Below are positions 48,214-59,287 of a DNA stretch of 64,000 bases, in pieces. Origin of the DNA: Silurus meridionalis. Taxonomy: Eukaryota; Chordata; Actinopteri; Siluriformes; Siluridae. A program made the position numbers and the translations under genes. The DNA lies in NCBI RefSeq assembly GCF_014805685.1, contig NC_060896.1, positions 13,954,389-14,018,388 on the forward strand, in the 5' to 3' direction. Position 1 is the first letter of the stretch; each line of letters opens with the position of its first letter. The notes under the pieces are model-generated. The model searched no databases. It was not told the origin of the DNA and worked only from the letters and a program-made list of their open reading frames with translations.

Positions 48214-48917
48214 AATGGTATTTAGTAATTGATGATGAAGGAGGGATTTCAAAGGCTTTGCTGTGTTTACCAGCATGAGCGTGCACTCACTCTCTGTCCT
48301 CAGACACAAGTGGCAGAAAAGATGAAAAGCAGGCTAATGTGTCTCTGCCCCCGCTTTCTCAACTGCAACAGCTCACTTCAGCCTCCACTGCCTCCAAAGA
48401 GGCACAAGCGCCACACAAGAGGGGCAGCTGGATGGTCTAAACAAGCTTTACTGGACACAACAGAGCAAGAGAGCTTTCCGACTGGAATTGTGTTAACTGT
48501 GAAAAAAGCTTTTTTTTAAAACACTATGGCAGAAAATGGTTAACATGGTTACTGACCAGTCAAATGTAGCATGAACAATACTAGCTGGTTTACACTTCTT
48601 TCATCATTAGTAATGTAAGCTTTTCTGAGTGAAGTATTGCTTTGTTTCTGTGTGTTGTTTGAACTCCTAACCTTCAGCAACCATTTCCAATCACACTAGA
48701 GGGAATTGTGCCATATAAGCAGTCGGCAAACAGACCACACACAAGGTGCCGGGAAACAAAGAAGCTCTTAGCCACATTTGGCCTGACTTTTTATTCACCA
48801 CAGGCAATGGACACAGGCATGATGCTTGATGATCTGCCACAGTAAATGATCAAGCAGACAACAGTGGGTGTGAGTGTGTGTTTACACTAAGAGTACAGCA
48901 CTGCTTTCTCAGAGATG

Positions 48918-48918
<1 letters not shown>

Positions 48919-48963
<45 letters not shown>
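48919..48963. repeat. (CT)n microsatellite
   Basis: About 22 CT units. Confidence 0.97.
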
Positions 48964-48965
<2 letters not shown>

Positions 48966-51900
48966 AGATCACAAGCTGTTTATCAAGGCCACACATATAC
49001 CCGCACTACAGCCTGTTAAAAACAAAGAGTGTGACCACAGTGTGATTTAATATCATACTGGAAATTGGGGAAATCTATCCTTTTGCTTTCAGTTTTTATG
49101 CAAAATACTACCTCAAATAAGGCCACAGGGATAGGCTAAAGATATACTTATTTTAATGATATAATAAAAGGAAACTCACAGTAGAAAAGGCTCATGAGAC
49201 ATCACCCCACTCTACCTCAATAAAAAGCTTTACAATTAATTTATAAATTTTAGCACCCTGTTTACAGCAAATATAATGAAAAAATGGTCAATGAATACTA
49301 ATTTACATTTCTATCAATCAGCTAAGTTTTAAATTCACAGGTTTGTCCATCACATTAGAAAATATTTGTTACTTCCAATCATACTTCAGATTACACTGGA
49401 TGCTAATGACATTGGATTCAGAGGTTCATGTTGTAAATGTGTTTCTACCTAATGATAGCAAATTAGCATGACCTCATTTACTTCCACTCGGTTACAGCAC
49501 CTTTGCAGTGATAACTAGTAAACCAAAGCAGAAAAACATTTAAGGAAATCTACCAGATATTTTGATCAGAGGAAAGTGTTGAATGGACAGTGGACACTGG
49601 GTGTGAAAAAGAGATGGCACGTCTCACCCTTGGCAAACCTCATAAGCCAATGTGCCAACTGGTGATTCCTACGAGAGGTAGAAGCCAGCCAAGGAGCAGT
49701 TCGTTTGCTGTGGGGGAGACACAGCAAGCACCCACTACCACCTGTGCCTGTTCGACCAGGTGCTGACAACCACATACACACTCAGGCATTGGGGAGGAAG
49801 GGGAACTTATAAAGAGGGAGTGGTTTTATAGAGAAGAAGAAGAAAAAAACTTGACAATGTTTTTGTTTTAACCATAATCACCGTGTATGTATTCATGTTT
49901 TAGAGAAATGCTCATTCAATGTCCTTAAGATCTGTGAGAAAGACCACACACACAAACACTCAACCAGATCCTGTGTATGATAAAAACAACCAGCCTGCAG
50001 GAACTCAAACATCAATGCTATCTTTTTTTTTTTTTTTTACAAATCAATCCCAGGGTATGTACAGCAAGATTTCAGTTAGCTGAGTAAATACACAGGTTTT
50101 GTGGGGGTTTTTTTTGTTGTTGTTTTTTACATAATGTTCCTCCATCTTCCATCCATTCCAGACAAACTAGCCAAGACTCTAACTTGTCAACATTTTTGTC
50201 TTTTAGAAACAGACACCAAAATGTTTGCCTATAAACATGTATGTTCCCCCACACCCTTTTAATCATATAGAGTACACAAGCATATGCCTTTTCTACCACA
50301 AGATGGAAAAATGCACACAAACACCAACTTGCTCTTTTTTTTGCTCTAAAACACACAGATGCGCACACTCAATCCTTCACAGATGGCTACTCTTCACATT
50401 TCTTTTTCTTCTGTAGAACGTGCCACCAAGTAGCGTGTAATTGTAGCCGAAAGGAAACAATAAGACTTTCCTGCTCACTTCATTCCGAGAAGAAACAAAG
50501 AGAAGGGGGAAAAAAAAGAGCACTGCTGCAGCATGCAACAGGATCACCATTACCGCTTTAGAGTCACTTCCTCTGCTGAACCCTAGAGCACTTCAAAGCA
50601 GGAGCTAGTGGGTTTATGTGGCTTTTTGGAAAACAACAATCCAATAGGATCTGGGAAAAGCCTCAGCAAACTGCACCTTATTTAGCTTCGATGCACAGAT
50701 AATGTTTCATTCATGATGACTGGCATGGTAATTATAGCTCTATAGGAAAACTTGACATGTGAATATTTACAACGGAACAAATTACAGAAAGTTTGTATTA
50801 AAACCAGGCAGATTAAAGCTAAGGAGATATTAATATAATATTAAGCTTAAGATCTCCATTCACAACTGCTCTAAATGCAATGCAACATCTGTGCATGGTA
50901 TGGAATGGTATACGTCACATGGTCACATTTTTTTCCCCCCTTAGGGAAAAGCCTTTTTCTAGGTTTGGAGTGCAATTAATAACATGTCATTATTTAAGAT
51001 GGAAACAACACAGCAGCTGCATTCTACACTACAAGGGGAAGGAGGACTATGAGAAGTAGCATGTAATCAAATTGGCAATGCTATATACCACACACATTCT
51101 CTCTTTCTCTCTCTCACACACAAAAGAGAGCAAGACACAGAAAGAAATAGAGAGTAATAGACTGACTCTGAGCCCAGAACACTCAAGAGCCCGGAAGTAG
51201 TATTTCCCAGATTTTTAAGGATGTGTGTAAAGAGTGGCAAATGAATCACCACTTCAGTACAACATTAGCACTCCATACAGCATGCAGCTCTGCACCCTAC
51301 ACTGCCCCGAATAGACCCCCCTGCAAGAAACCCAGTGTGTGTAGTTCTACCAAAGACATAAAGAGCAAGACATGAGCAAAAAAAATGAGTAGGAGGTCTG
51401 TGTCAAAGTGATTTGTCATTTGTTCTGACGACCAGTTAAAATACTTATATTCAACATAGCACATATGTCAGAGGTGTAATAACCACACCGGGGCCGTTTT
51501 CTCACATTTAAATGGACCCCTACATCACTGAGGCATGCTGTACAAGCAGCCCTGCACTGCCCTATGACTGATAACATCCACGGCTCACACAAGCCAACAG
51601 AATCCAATAAACTCAATCAAGCAGAAAAGGCCTTTGTGCCCAAGCCAATCTGCAGCCCCATTTACACCTCGCGTGAACATGTGTTTTCACTGATTTCCAT
51701 CACGGCTGCCGTTAGGGAGTAAGTACTACATTGCGGAAAACAACGTCATTACATTATTCCAATAAGCATAGCAAAAAATCCTATATGGCTCCTATAGCAA
51801 AATTTTCTGCAAACACACATTGTGTTATTAGGAACCTTAAGTGAAGATTGAACAGTAATGTCCAGTATGACTTCTTCTGTCTATTTGTGCTGTCAGTTGT

Positions 51901-51969
51901 CTAATATTTCATATTCTGCAGATTTTTGTACTTGACTTATTCTTGTATTTAAGAGAGTTACTCAAGACA

Positions 51970-51970
51970 T

Positions 51971-52003
<33 letters not shown>

Positions 52004-52004
52004 G
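51970..52004. repeat. (CAGA)n microsatellite
   Basis: About 8 tetranucleotide units with one AACA variant. Confidence 0.95.
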
Positions 52005-52016
52005 ATGACAGATAAA

Positions 52017-52036
52017 AATAATAATAATAATAATAA
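52017..52036. repeat. (AAT)n microsatellite
   Basis: Six trinucleotide units. Confidence 0.94.
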
Positions 52037-53420
52037 AAAAATTCTGCCTGTAACATATTTTTACATCTATACTTCATGGAAAAAAAAACATATCGGCAAA
52101 ACAATCTGGAAACGTTTTTATTTGGGCTACTCACTAACCTTGCCTTGTCTATCGTCCTGCCAATATCACACCAAATAAAGAGCTGGTATAACAAATGCAC
52201 CCAGTCTACAAATAGATGTCTTAAACCTTGCAAGCAAAGTAAGCATTTCTGTACTTATCAAGTTCTTGCATAGTTTTGTTAACATAGCAAAATAAATATA
52301 CGTATATAAATATATAAGTGCTTTCTTAACAAAACTAAAAGAAAAAAAGAAAAAATAAACTAAACTAAAGGAAAATGTGTTAATGGTTAAAAAAAGAAAT
52401 TTAACTTGAACTTGCTCAAAAAAGATTAAAATGATGTTAGTGTTAATTTTAGTAGCTTAAAGGCATTATTGTATTGTGCATACATTTTTACTGCCATAAG
52501 CAACAGGGCAATACTACAAATGTGTAAACCAACAAAAACAAACTGAAACCGTTTATTCACAGTTGCCCTACTTCCTAAACCCCAGATTAAGCCATAAGTA
52601 CAAACATTTCTCTTTTTTTTAAAAATTGCATCGCCTTCATACTAACATTTTTACACTCAAACTTTTAATTACGATTAATGTGAAGGGGAATGAAAAACTA
52701 ACACAGCAACTGACCGGGATGAACACTTTCAGCCAATGACGGGGAGGCTTGTGTGTGAAAAGGCTACTTTAGCAAGAAATACCTGCTCACACCTTTAATA
52801 CTAATACAGTGAATAAACTGCAAAAAAGTACAATTCAATCAATTCTAAAGCCTCCAAATCTAACTCGTGCAGGATTTGTCACATCTTGTGCAAGAGGAAA
52901 CTTAAATGAAAGTTTGCATCCTGGTAAAATTCAAAATCAAGGTTGTTGGATGCGATAAAAAATCTTTTACAGTTATGCTGATGATGGGTTCAAATCGTCT
53001 CTTTTTTCCACATATGGCTGATATCTACAGTGAAGAGCTTCAACATGTTGCTGTTTGGGTAATCTATCAAGCATACTTTGGAAAAAGAATAAGGAAGCCT
53101 GTCCATCTGTGTTTTACTTTTCTCATCCCTTTCTGTTTTCTCTCTCTGCTCCGATGCTTTGTTCTGGATTGAGAATAGTCGTATTGAGTTGCGGCTAAAG
53201 TTAGCGTACCCAGAGGACAGCACTGCATTCTGCCACCTCGGCTGCACGGGAAGTCGGCCTGTCATCTGTTCTCTGCGGTTTTCTTTACGCAGATCTTCCA
53301 AAACTCAGAGAACATAAAGCCTCCCACACATGTCTGGTAAGATTATGCTGCTTAAGAAAAACACACTACCTAGAGTGATGGCATAAAAAAAATAAAAAAC
53401 ATGCATCCCCTCCCCTTTAC

Positions 53421-53439
53421 ACACACACACACACACACT
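53421..53439. repeat. (CA)n short tract
   Basis: Nine CA units. Confidence 0.94.
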
Positions 53440-54610
53440 CAAACAGACACATGCACATGCATATACACCCACCCACACAAAGGAACAAAAACATGTTCCC
53501 AGCATCCTCTTGTCAAAGGACTCGACAGTGTCTGTGCGTGCCTGTGCCTACAAACACACAGACACACTCTCTCTATCAAGGCTGCCGTGCAGTTCCCTCT
53601 CATTCATGCTCTCACTACAGCAGTGACTATAGTTGTAAAAGCTCCTGCATGATAAAACTCCTACACACATACATTATTTCTAATATACATGGACACAAGT
53701 ATCTCCTATTACAAAAAATACAAAGGCACACCAGATCACCATTCTCAAATACTTCAATGTTGTAGGCCTAGTTCAGATGCAACGTTTATTCAAAAAGGCA
53801 GTGACCTATCCCTCCTTTTCCTCAGCTCTCTTTCATAAGAGATGCTATCAGTTTGTCAAAGCTGTCTTTTGGCACAGAACCTCGGGGCAGATTACAGAAG
53901 AAAACAAAAGACAGACAGTCAGACAGACAGACAGGCCAAGTTTTTTTCCCAAGTGGAGAAATTTGACCTTGCAGTCCTCATGTCCAGTCAACTCGACACA
54001 ACCTTGACCCAACCAATGAGAAAATGCATTGCACAAACCCTTAACAGGATGCAGACACAAGATGTAGTAACTAGCTATCCACTCTAGTCTAAAAAAACTA
54101 AAATAATGCAAGTCCACATGCAGCCAGTTGCCTTTGTTACAATGCTGACAGGAATATTCTACAGTAGAGGGTCTGTGGGTGAGGCAAACGACTTCGTCAG
54201 TATTCAGGACTTTTCGGTATTTTTCCAAATCATTGCTGTCTGTGTATTGTGTCCCGCTGCTGAGGAATGTAAAAAATGTCAGCTATGCAAGCCAGAGCCA
54301 AACTGTCGGTGTTTGGTGGGGAAAATCGCCTTTGGAGTATCCCTGAAGAGTGCTCGTTTGTGTGTGTGTGTGTGTGTAAGGCCATGAGGCTCTCTGCGTC
54401 ACCTTGCAGTTCATCAGCAAACTACCCACCACTCCCCTCTGCTCCTTGCCTTTCTCTTTCCCTCTCTCCCAGTTGGGGGTGACTTAACGACATGCTTGTC
54501 TGGAACACAGGAACCAAATGAAACCAGTCCACAGAGCAGATGCAGTCATGAGACACCACAGATACGTGTACACATATACATAAACACTCTTACAAACACA
54601 CGCGCATGCA

Positions 54611-54611
<1 letters not shown>

Positions 54612-54669
<58 letters not shown>
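54612..54669. repeat. (CA)n microsatellite
   Basis: About 29 CA units. Confidence 0.97.
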
Positions 54670-54671
<2 letters not shown>

Positions 54672-57600
54672 CACAAGGCCAAGGCCAAGTAGTCAGACAG
54701 TCTGCTTGAGGGTGAGATGCTTGAATCTCTGGATGCTGAGGAAACCTCTCTAATGCCTGGAGATGTTTAATAATGCTGGCAAATCTGACAAAAAAACTTA
54801 ACGGATCAAGTTTATTATGTCTCTGTTTAAACATTTCTGACTAAAAAACTGCTAGCTGGTTGGCATTAGATGTGAAATCCGACTGTGTGAAATTTGTTGT
54901 ACATCTATAAATGAGACAGCAAAGAGGATTCGATCCAAATCGTTTTTCCTACAGAAACAAATACAAAGGAAGCTGATTTATTTGTTTATGTACTTAACTT
55001 CTAAAAAATTTGGTGCACGTGCGGGTGTGGTTTCCGATCTCCTGTTCAGCTGCTTTTTATGTTTTTTTTTTTGCTTTGCTTTCATGACTTTGTATAGGTT
55101 TATTTTGTTTTCCTGAGCATACAGAATTGGGAAGTAAGCCAAGTAAAACTCCTTTAAATACATTTAGCATCAAAGAAAGTCTGGCTTCAAACAATGAAAA
55201 TGAAAAAATGGACATATAATCATTATTGTGCAAGTCAACGCACGCTACCAGTAACTCCTTTATTGGCGCCTAAAGCTATATTTAGGTGCTTTCTAATTAT
55301 GGATAAATTAACATATTGTGGCAAATTGTCTATAATGGCTAGATTATTATTTCCACCCTATTATACAGTAGATACACCACTGCATATAAGCAAATACACT
55401 TTCCAAACATTAGGCTTTAAAATGGCATTTATAAACATTTAGTTAAATGTATTTTTTTAAATTCTGTTTTGGGCTCAAAAGCCATGCATATACACATGAA
55501 CATCAAAAACTAAGGGTTAGGGTTATGGTTATGTGAAAGATGACATAGATGTGACACAGAACAGTCACATGTTGCTATAATGGTTTACTGACGGTGAAAA
55601 TACATTTCTGCTAATTAAAGGCTTGTTGACATTTATTTGAGGTCTGAAATTGTCTTAAATACTTGTCTTTGTGCAGATTAAAAAAATTGGCATGGATGAA
55701 CCCTTGCTAGTGACTACATCAAGGTGTTTAAACAGGGTGATGTGACAGCAGAAAAAAGGTTGGCTGAGTTGCTTTTAACAGTGTCAGATAGGGGTTACAG
55801 GTAGGGTAGAGGGGAAAAGGGGTAGGGAAAAATTCTCAGGAGGGAACAGTAAACCAGAAGACAGAATGAGCAGTGATGGCAGAAAGGATGAATTAAGCGA
55901 TGGTAAGAAGAATGGAGAATAAGGGGGAGGTCAAAGGGCAAAGATGCAGGTCTGCTCAAACTCTCCCCAACATTGTGCTGTGAATCTGTGATGGACAATT
56001 TAAGTGACAAAGTTCTTTTTCCTATCAACCTACATGCAAACACATATTTTAACACACAGCTATTATCCATCAAGATGATCAGTCTTTTAGACAGTCACAG
56101 TCTGTATTAAGGGAAAAACATCTTTGTGTAAGCATTGAAATAATGGATTCTGTAATGCTGAGACCCTTTTAAAAAAGTATTCCTCCTGTCCTAAGGAGAC
56201 AGAAAGGAGACACTTCTTTAATTGCAGTTTTGTGTAACAACAAACAAACGGAGACCAAGCAACCAAGAATGAGCACCATCAAAGTTTTAAATGAAGAGGT
56301 TTTCCACTCACACACAAACCACACACACAGACCCTCATGCAATAAGGAAACATCAGCAAGCACATGCTCGAACAAGCAGAGGAATGTGATCCAATGCTTT
56401 AAATGTTCAAACCAAACACAATAGATCTCGAGTAGACATCCCACATCCCATTTCACTCATGAACACACACATGCAAAGAAAAATCCAGCAAGCTGAGTGA
56501 GTGGTAGAGGACAGCATCTCTCTGTGGCATAATTAGAGAGAGCATAACTCTCGGATAGAAGCCATCTCCAGGCCGACTACAAAACCACTGTGTGCCCTTG
56601 AAGAAACATCTGGGCTTAAGAAAAACAAGTCAATTATGTGGACGAGGTAGCAGGAGGGAAGAAAGAAAAGTGGGAAGGATATGTCCTTTAAAAAGCATTA
56701 TAGAGGTTGGACCTGAGAGCTACTGAGGGGCGGTACAGCCCACAAGCAGGCAACATAAACACCTTCAACATGTGCCACCCTCCTCTTCCCGCTTCGGCCT
56801 GGATTTCTATCTGCTATCTGCAACCTGATCCCATTAGGCCTTATCTTCCTCTTTGAAACCTCAAGGTTGTTCTTTCATGTTCTTGTTTGAGTTTACCTCC
56901 GTTTTACTTTACTATAAGTACAGGGTAAGTATGTCTGGGAAGCGCTGTTTAGCTGCCCTTTTTTACCAACTTCATCTCTTTTACCTTCTTTTTGTTTTCG
57001 CCAGCAATGGTAGAGCCTGGAGCATATACACAGAGCATAAAGCCATGTGGTGCCACTTCCCAAAGCAAATTTTGCACCCCTTTTGATGCTTTGTGGGCAA
57101 ACCGAGACAGAACAAAAACGCCCTCAGCCAGGTGGGAGATGATGACTAGTTCCTGTAAATCAAGCACTAACCACCCATGAATTAAGCAGGACTTTCAGCA
57201 GGTTCTTTCTGTTGTGCCTACCTACCCTTTGCTTTGTTTTTGGGTGGTGCTGAGGGAGCCTTGGATATAGATGACTCACACAGCCCCTAAAGACTTACTA
57301 CTCAGACACAACATTATCATACCAAACAGGTGTGCAGAGAAACAGGTGCTGACACGTCTACGAAAGACTGCTGGTAACTGCCAGTATCAGCACACAGGGG
57401 GTGACTGAAAAACCAAGCTACATCCATTACTCTTGTCCGACCTCACGTCCTTCAGCACCAATTCTCCTTATACTGAACGACTCTGTACAACAGTACACAA
57501 CCCTCTGCTTCCCACATATCTCGCAATATGTATGTGCGGAAGGTTTGATTTCCTGCGTTTGTCTTCATGTTTGTTTAGGAGGAAAAGAAGAGGAGGGGCA

Positions 57601-58726
57601 GAGATCAGCTTAGCTCATCTAGACCATAAAAGAACCCGAAAGGCACTGCTGATGGCCAAGGCTGGGAGCGAGCTCCAGCCTATTTTCTCTACTATGCTTT
57701 TTTTTCTTTCCAGAATGCTAGTGTACTTGAGAAAGGAAAAGAGGGCACACAATGCACAAGTTTCCCAGACATTCCAAGACAACCCTCAGCCAGATGTGAG
57801 GAGACATGCTGGCATCTATTAATGTGAACCAGTCATGAATAAAGGCATGTAGATTGAGATGTGTTACACTGAAAAATACAGTCTGCTGCTTTCAAGAGCT
57901 TGTAAAAAAAAGAGCAGTATCGATCTCTCTGTTGTTTTTTTAAAAGATAGTATGTAATTAAGAAAAGGCATAACTGTCATGTTGTTCGCCACAAATATTT
58001 TCTAGTAACCTGGTCACCAGAATTCAGAAATATCTCTGTATTTTTTAAAAGGGGAAATACCGACCACCACCTTTAACTTTTGTCACAGCTTTTATGACAT
58101 CTTGGTCATAAGTCAATCAAGAGAACTTAGATAAGGTTAGCAAAACATTTACTCGATAACACTCAAACTGTCAGACAGACCTCCAGCTTACTACTAGTAG
58201 TATTGTAGCAGCTAGTCCAATATTAGTGTAACTGTCATAAAACTAATATTTCAGTAACAGATTTTATTAGAATATTAATAATTAGACAGTTTATACAAAG
58301 TAAGACAAGCCAGTCTATAAAATGTTTAGTAATATACCGGTGACTGCATAATAAGCAGACATGTACACCAACAGTTAATAACCAACTTATATGAATGTAA
58401 ACTCCCTCAACTTGCACACAGTGAAAGACACTTCAACACACACACACACATGCTCCATGTCCTGGGCCATAAAAATGACTACCTACTGAGTTATGTGCCA
58501 TGTGACAGATGAGCAGGGTCTAAGATAACTTGGATTAGCACAATGTTTCATATTACCGGCTAGCTATTCATTACTGACAGCTGATAAACTAAGAAGTGTT
58601 CACTGTTTCAATGCATATTTCCCAGCAGAGCTCAGCAATCCTAGCCATCATCAACAAGATAGAAGGCAATCATCATGTTATATTATAGTGATCATCTGAT
58701 ATTAACACAAATCCCAACAATCTTAC

Positions 58727-59287
58727 CTTTCTGGCAGTGGCTGGAAGTCCAGCAGCGGTAGCTATAATTGCCGTTAAAGCTGGTCCTGAAGCACTGAGGG
58801 TTTTCCTCCATAATGCCGGGGCAGACATCGACGCATTCTTTGGACATCTTGTTTCCAGCAACAAAGTTATTAAACTCTGCATCCATAATGAGCGACCAGT
58901 CCACCGAGTCGAGATAACACAGCTCTGGGTTCTTCTCAATTCTAATGGAACCCCGTGTGATGTTCCTTAAATTGTACAGGCCGATGTCTTTCAGGCTGAT
59001 CATCTCAAAGATTACCAGGGCATAGTTGTAGAACAGGTTGCGTCCTCGGATGACACTGAGGTTGGGGAAGAGCGTGCTGAGGCTGTCAAGGCCGGCCACG
59101 CGGAAGAGAAGAAGGTAGTCTGTGACCATGGTGAGCTTGGGGAAGCTAAGCATTCTAAACTCCTGATGAGGGTTGTGGTTTTTGTCTCCTATCAGGAGGA
59201 TCTGCAGGTAGCCTTCCACCACTGTGCAGTTCTCCAGCTTCTTGAACTCACTGATGTCATTGCGGATATCAATGTGAGGACCACAGA
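58727..59287 (-). CDS. igf1r: igf1r exon 2: L1 domain and start of cysteine-rich domain
   Basis: The 561-nt exon follows acceptor tccaacag (transcript sense) and ends at donor AAAG|gtaaga, entered and left in phase 1. It encodes residues 1-187: [14 protein letters not shown] at the mature N-terminus, then the L1 beta-helix with [38 protein letters not shown] and [10 protein letters not shown], then the first cysteine-rich residues [17 protein letters not shown] and [10 protein letters not shown]. In this family L1 forms the primary hormone-binding face together with the alpha-CT helix. N-glycosylation sequons are seen at NCT, NLS, NIT and NYS. Between LLIG and SFPKL there is a His/Asn-rich loop ([13 protein letters not shown]) about five residues longer than I recall in human IGF1R. 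No stop or frameshift is present. Confidence 0.97.

Larger units (their letters stand above)
41953..50000. other. Intron 2 segment: microsatellites in largely unique sequence
   Basis: It holds (AAAG)n at 43394-43458, (GT)n at 44755-44774, (GA)n at 45549-45598, (GT)n at 46012-46067, (CA)n at 48164-48211 and (TC)n at 48919-48963. Blocks at 43520-43750, 45190-45425 and 47435-47535 are repeat-poor with balanced composition. No gene is recognised. Confidence 0.6.
9264..58726 (-). other. igf1r intron 2 (49,463 bp)
   Basis: It is bounded by donor AAAG|gtaaga at 58726 and acceptor tttctag at 9264. A very long second intron is also typical of mammalian IGF1R. I recognise no embedded gene on either strand; its repeats and mobile elements are listed separately. 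The composition is AT-rich with many microsatellites. Confidence 0.93.
50001..58726. other. Intron 2 segment adjoining exon 2
   Basis: It contains a poly-T run near 50023-50038, (CAGA)n at 51970-52004, (AAT)n at 52017-52036, (CA)n at 53421-53439 and 54612-54669, and a two-copy TTAGGG-like patch at 55513-55524. 50530-50760 is repeat-poor. No mobile element, RNA gene or extra exon is recognised up to the donor at 58726. Confidence 0.6.
70..59287 (-). other. igf1r: igf1r gene, partial: span of exons 2-11
   Basis: Ten exons on the minus strand join in phase into one open reading frame of 2370 nt (789 full codons plus split codons at both ends). The product is the ectodomain of the IGF-1 receptor tyrosine kinase, a disulfide-linked cell-surface receptor for IGF-1, IGF-2 and, weakly, insulin. 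Seen in sequence: L1, cysteine-rich region, L2, FnIII-1, part of FnIII-2, insert domain and tetrabasic cleavage site, in family order. Assignment to IGF1R rather than INSR rests on residues such as [10 protein letters not shown] in L1, INIRRGNN at the exon 4/5 join, YCSKELKIPIR at the exon 9/10 join, GGEKGQCCPCPKT and FENFLHNSVF. No extra small exon like INSR exon 11 is visible between exons 10 and 11. Exon 1 and exons 12 onward are outside the window. Residue numbers used below count the split Ile codon at the exon 1/2 junction as 1. Whether this is igf1ra or igf1rb cannot be decided here. Confidence 0.96.

Noticed and set aside
51970..52036. CRISPR-like array
   Set aside because: These are simple (CAGA)n and (AAT)n microsatellites with no spacer structure, in a vertebrate genome.
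54484..54834. 116-codon frame through the (CA)n tract
   Set aside because: The central part is alternating Cys-Val from the dinucleotide repeat.
55513..55530. Interstitial telomere repeat
   Set aside because: Only two TTAGGG-like units followed by decayed copies; too short to distinguish from chance or a dispersed repeat.
70..59287. Insulin receptor (insr) or insrr instead of igf1r
   Set aside because: INIRRGNN, YCSK..KIPIR, GGEKG and FENFLHNSVF favour IGF1R, and there is no INSR-like 12-residue alternative exon between exons 10 and 11. A few INSR-like residues ([17 protein letters not shown]) do not outweigh these.
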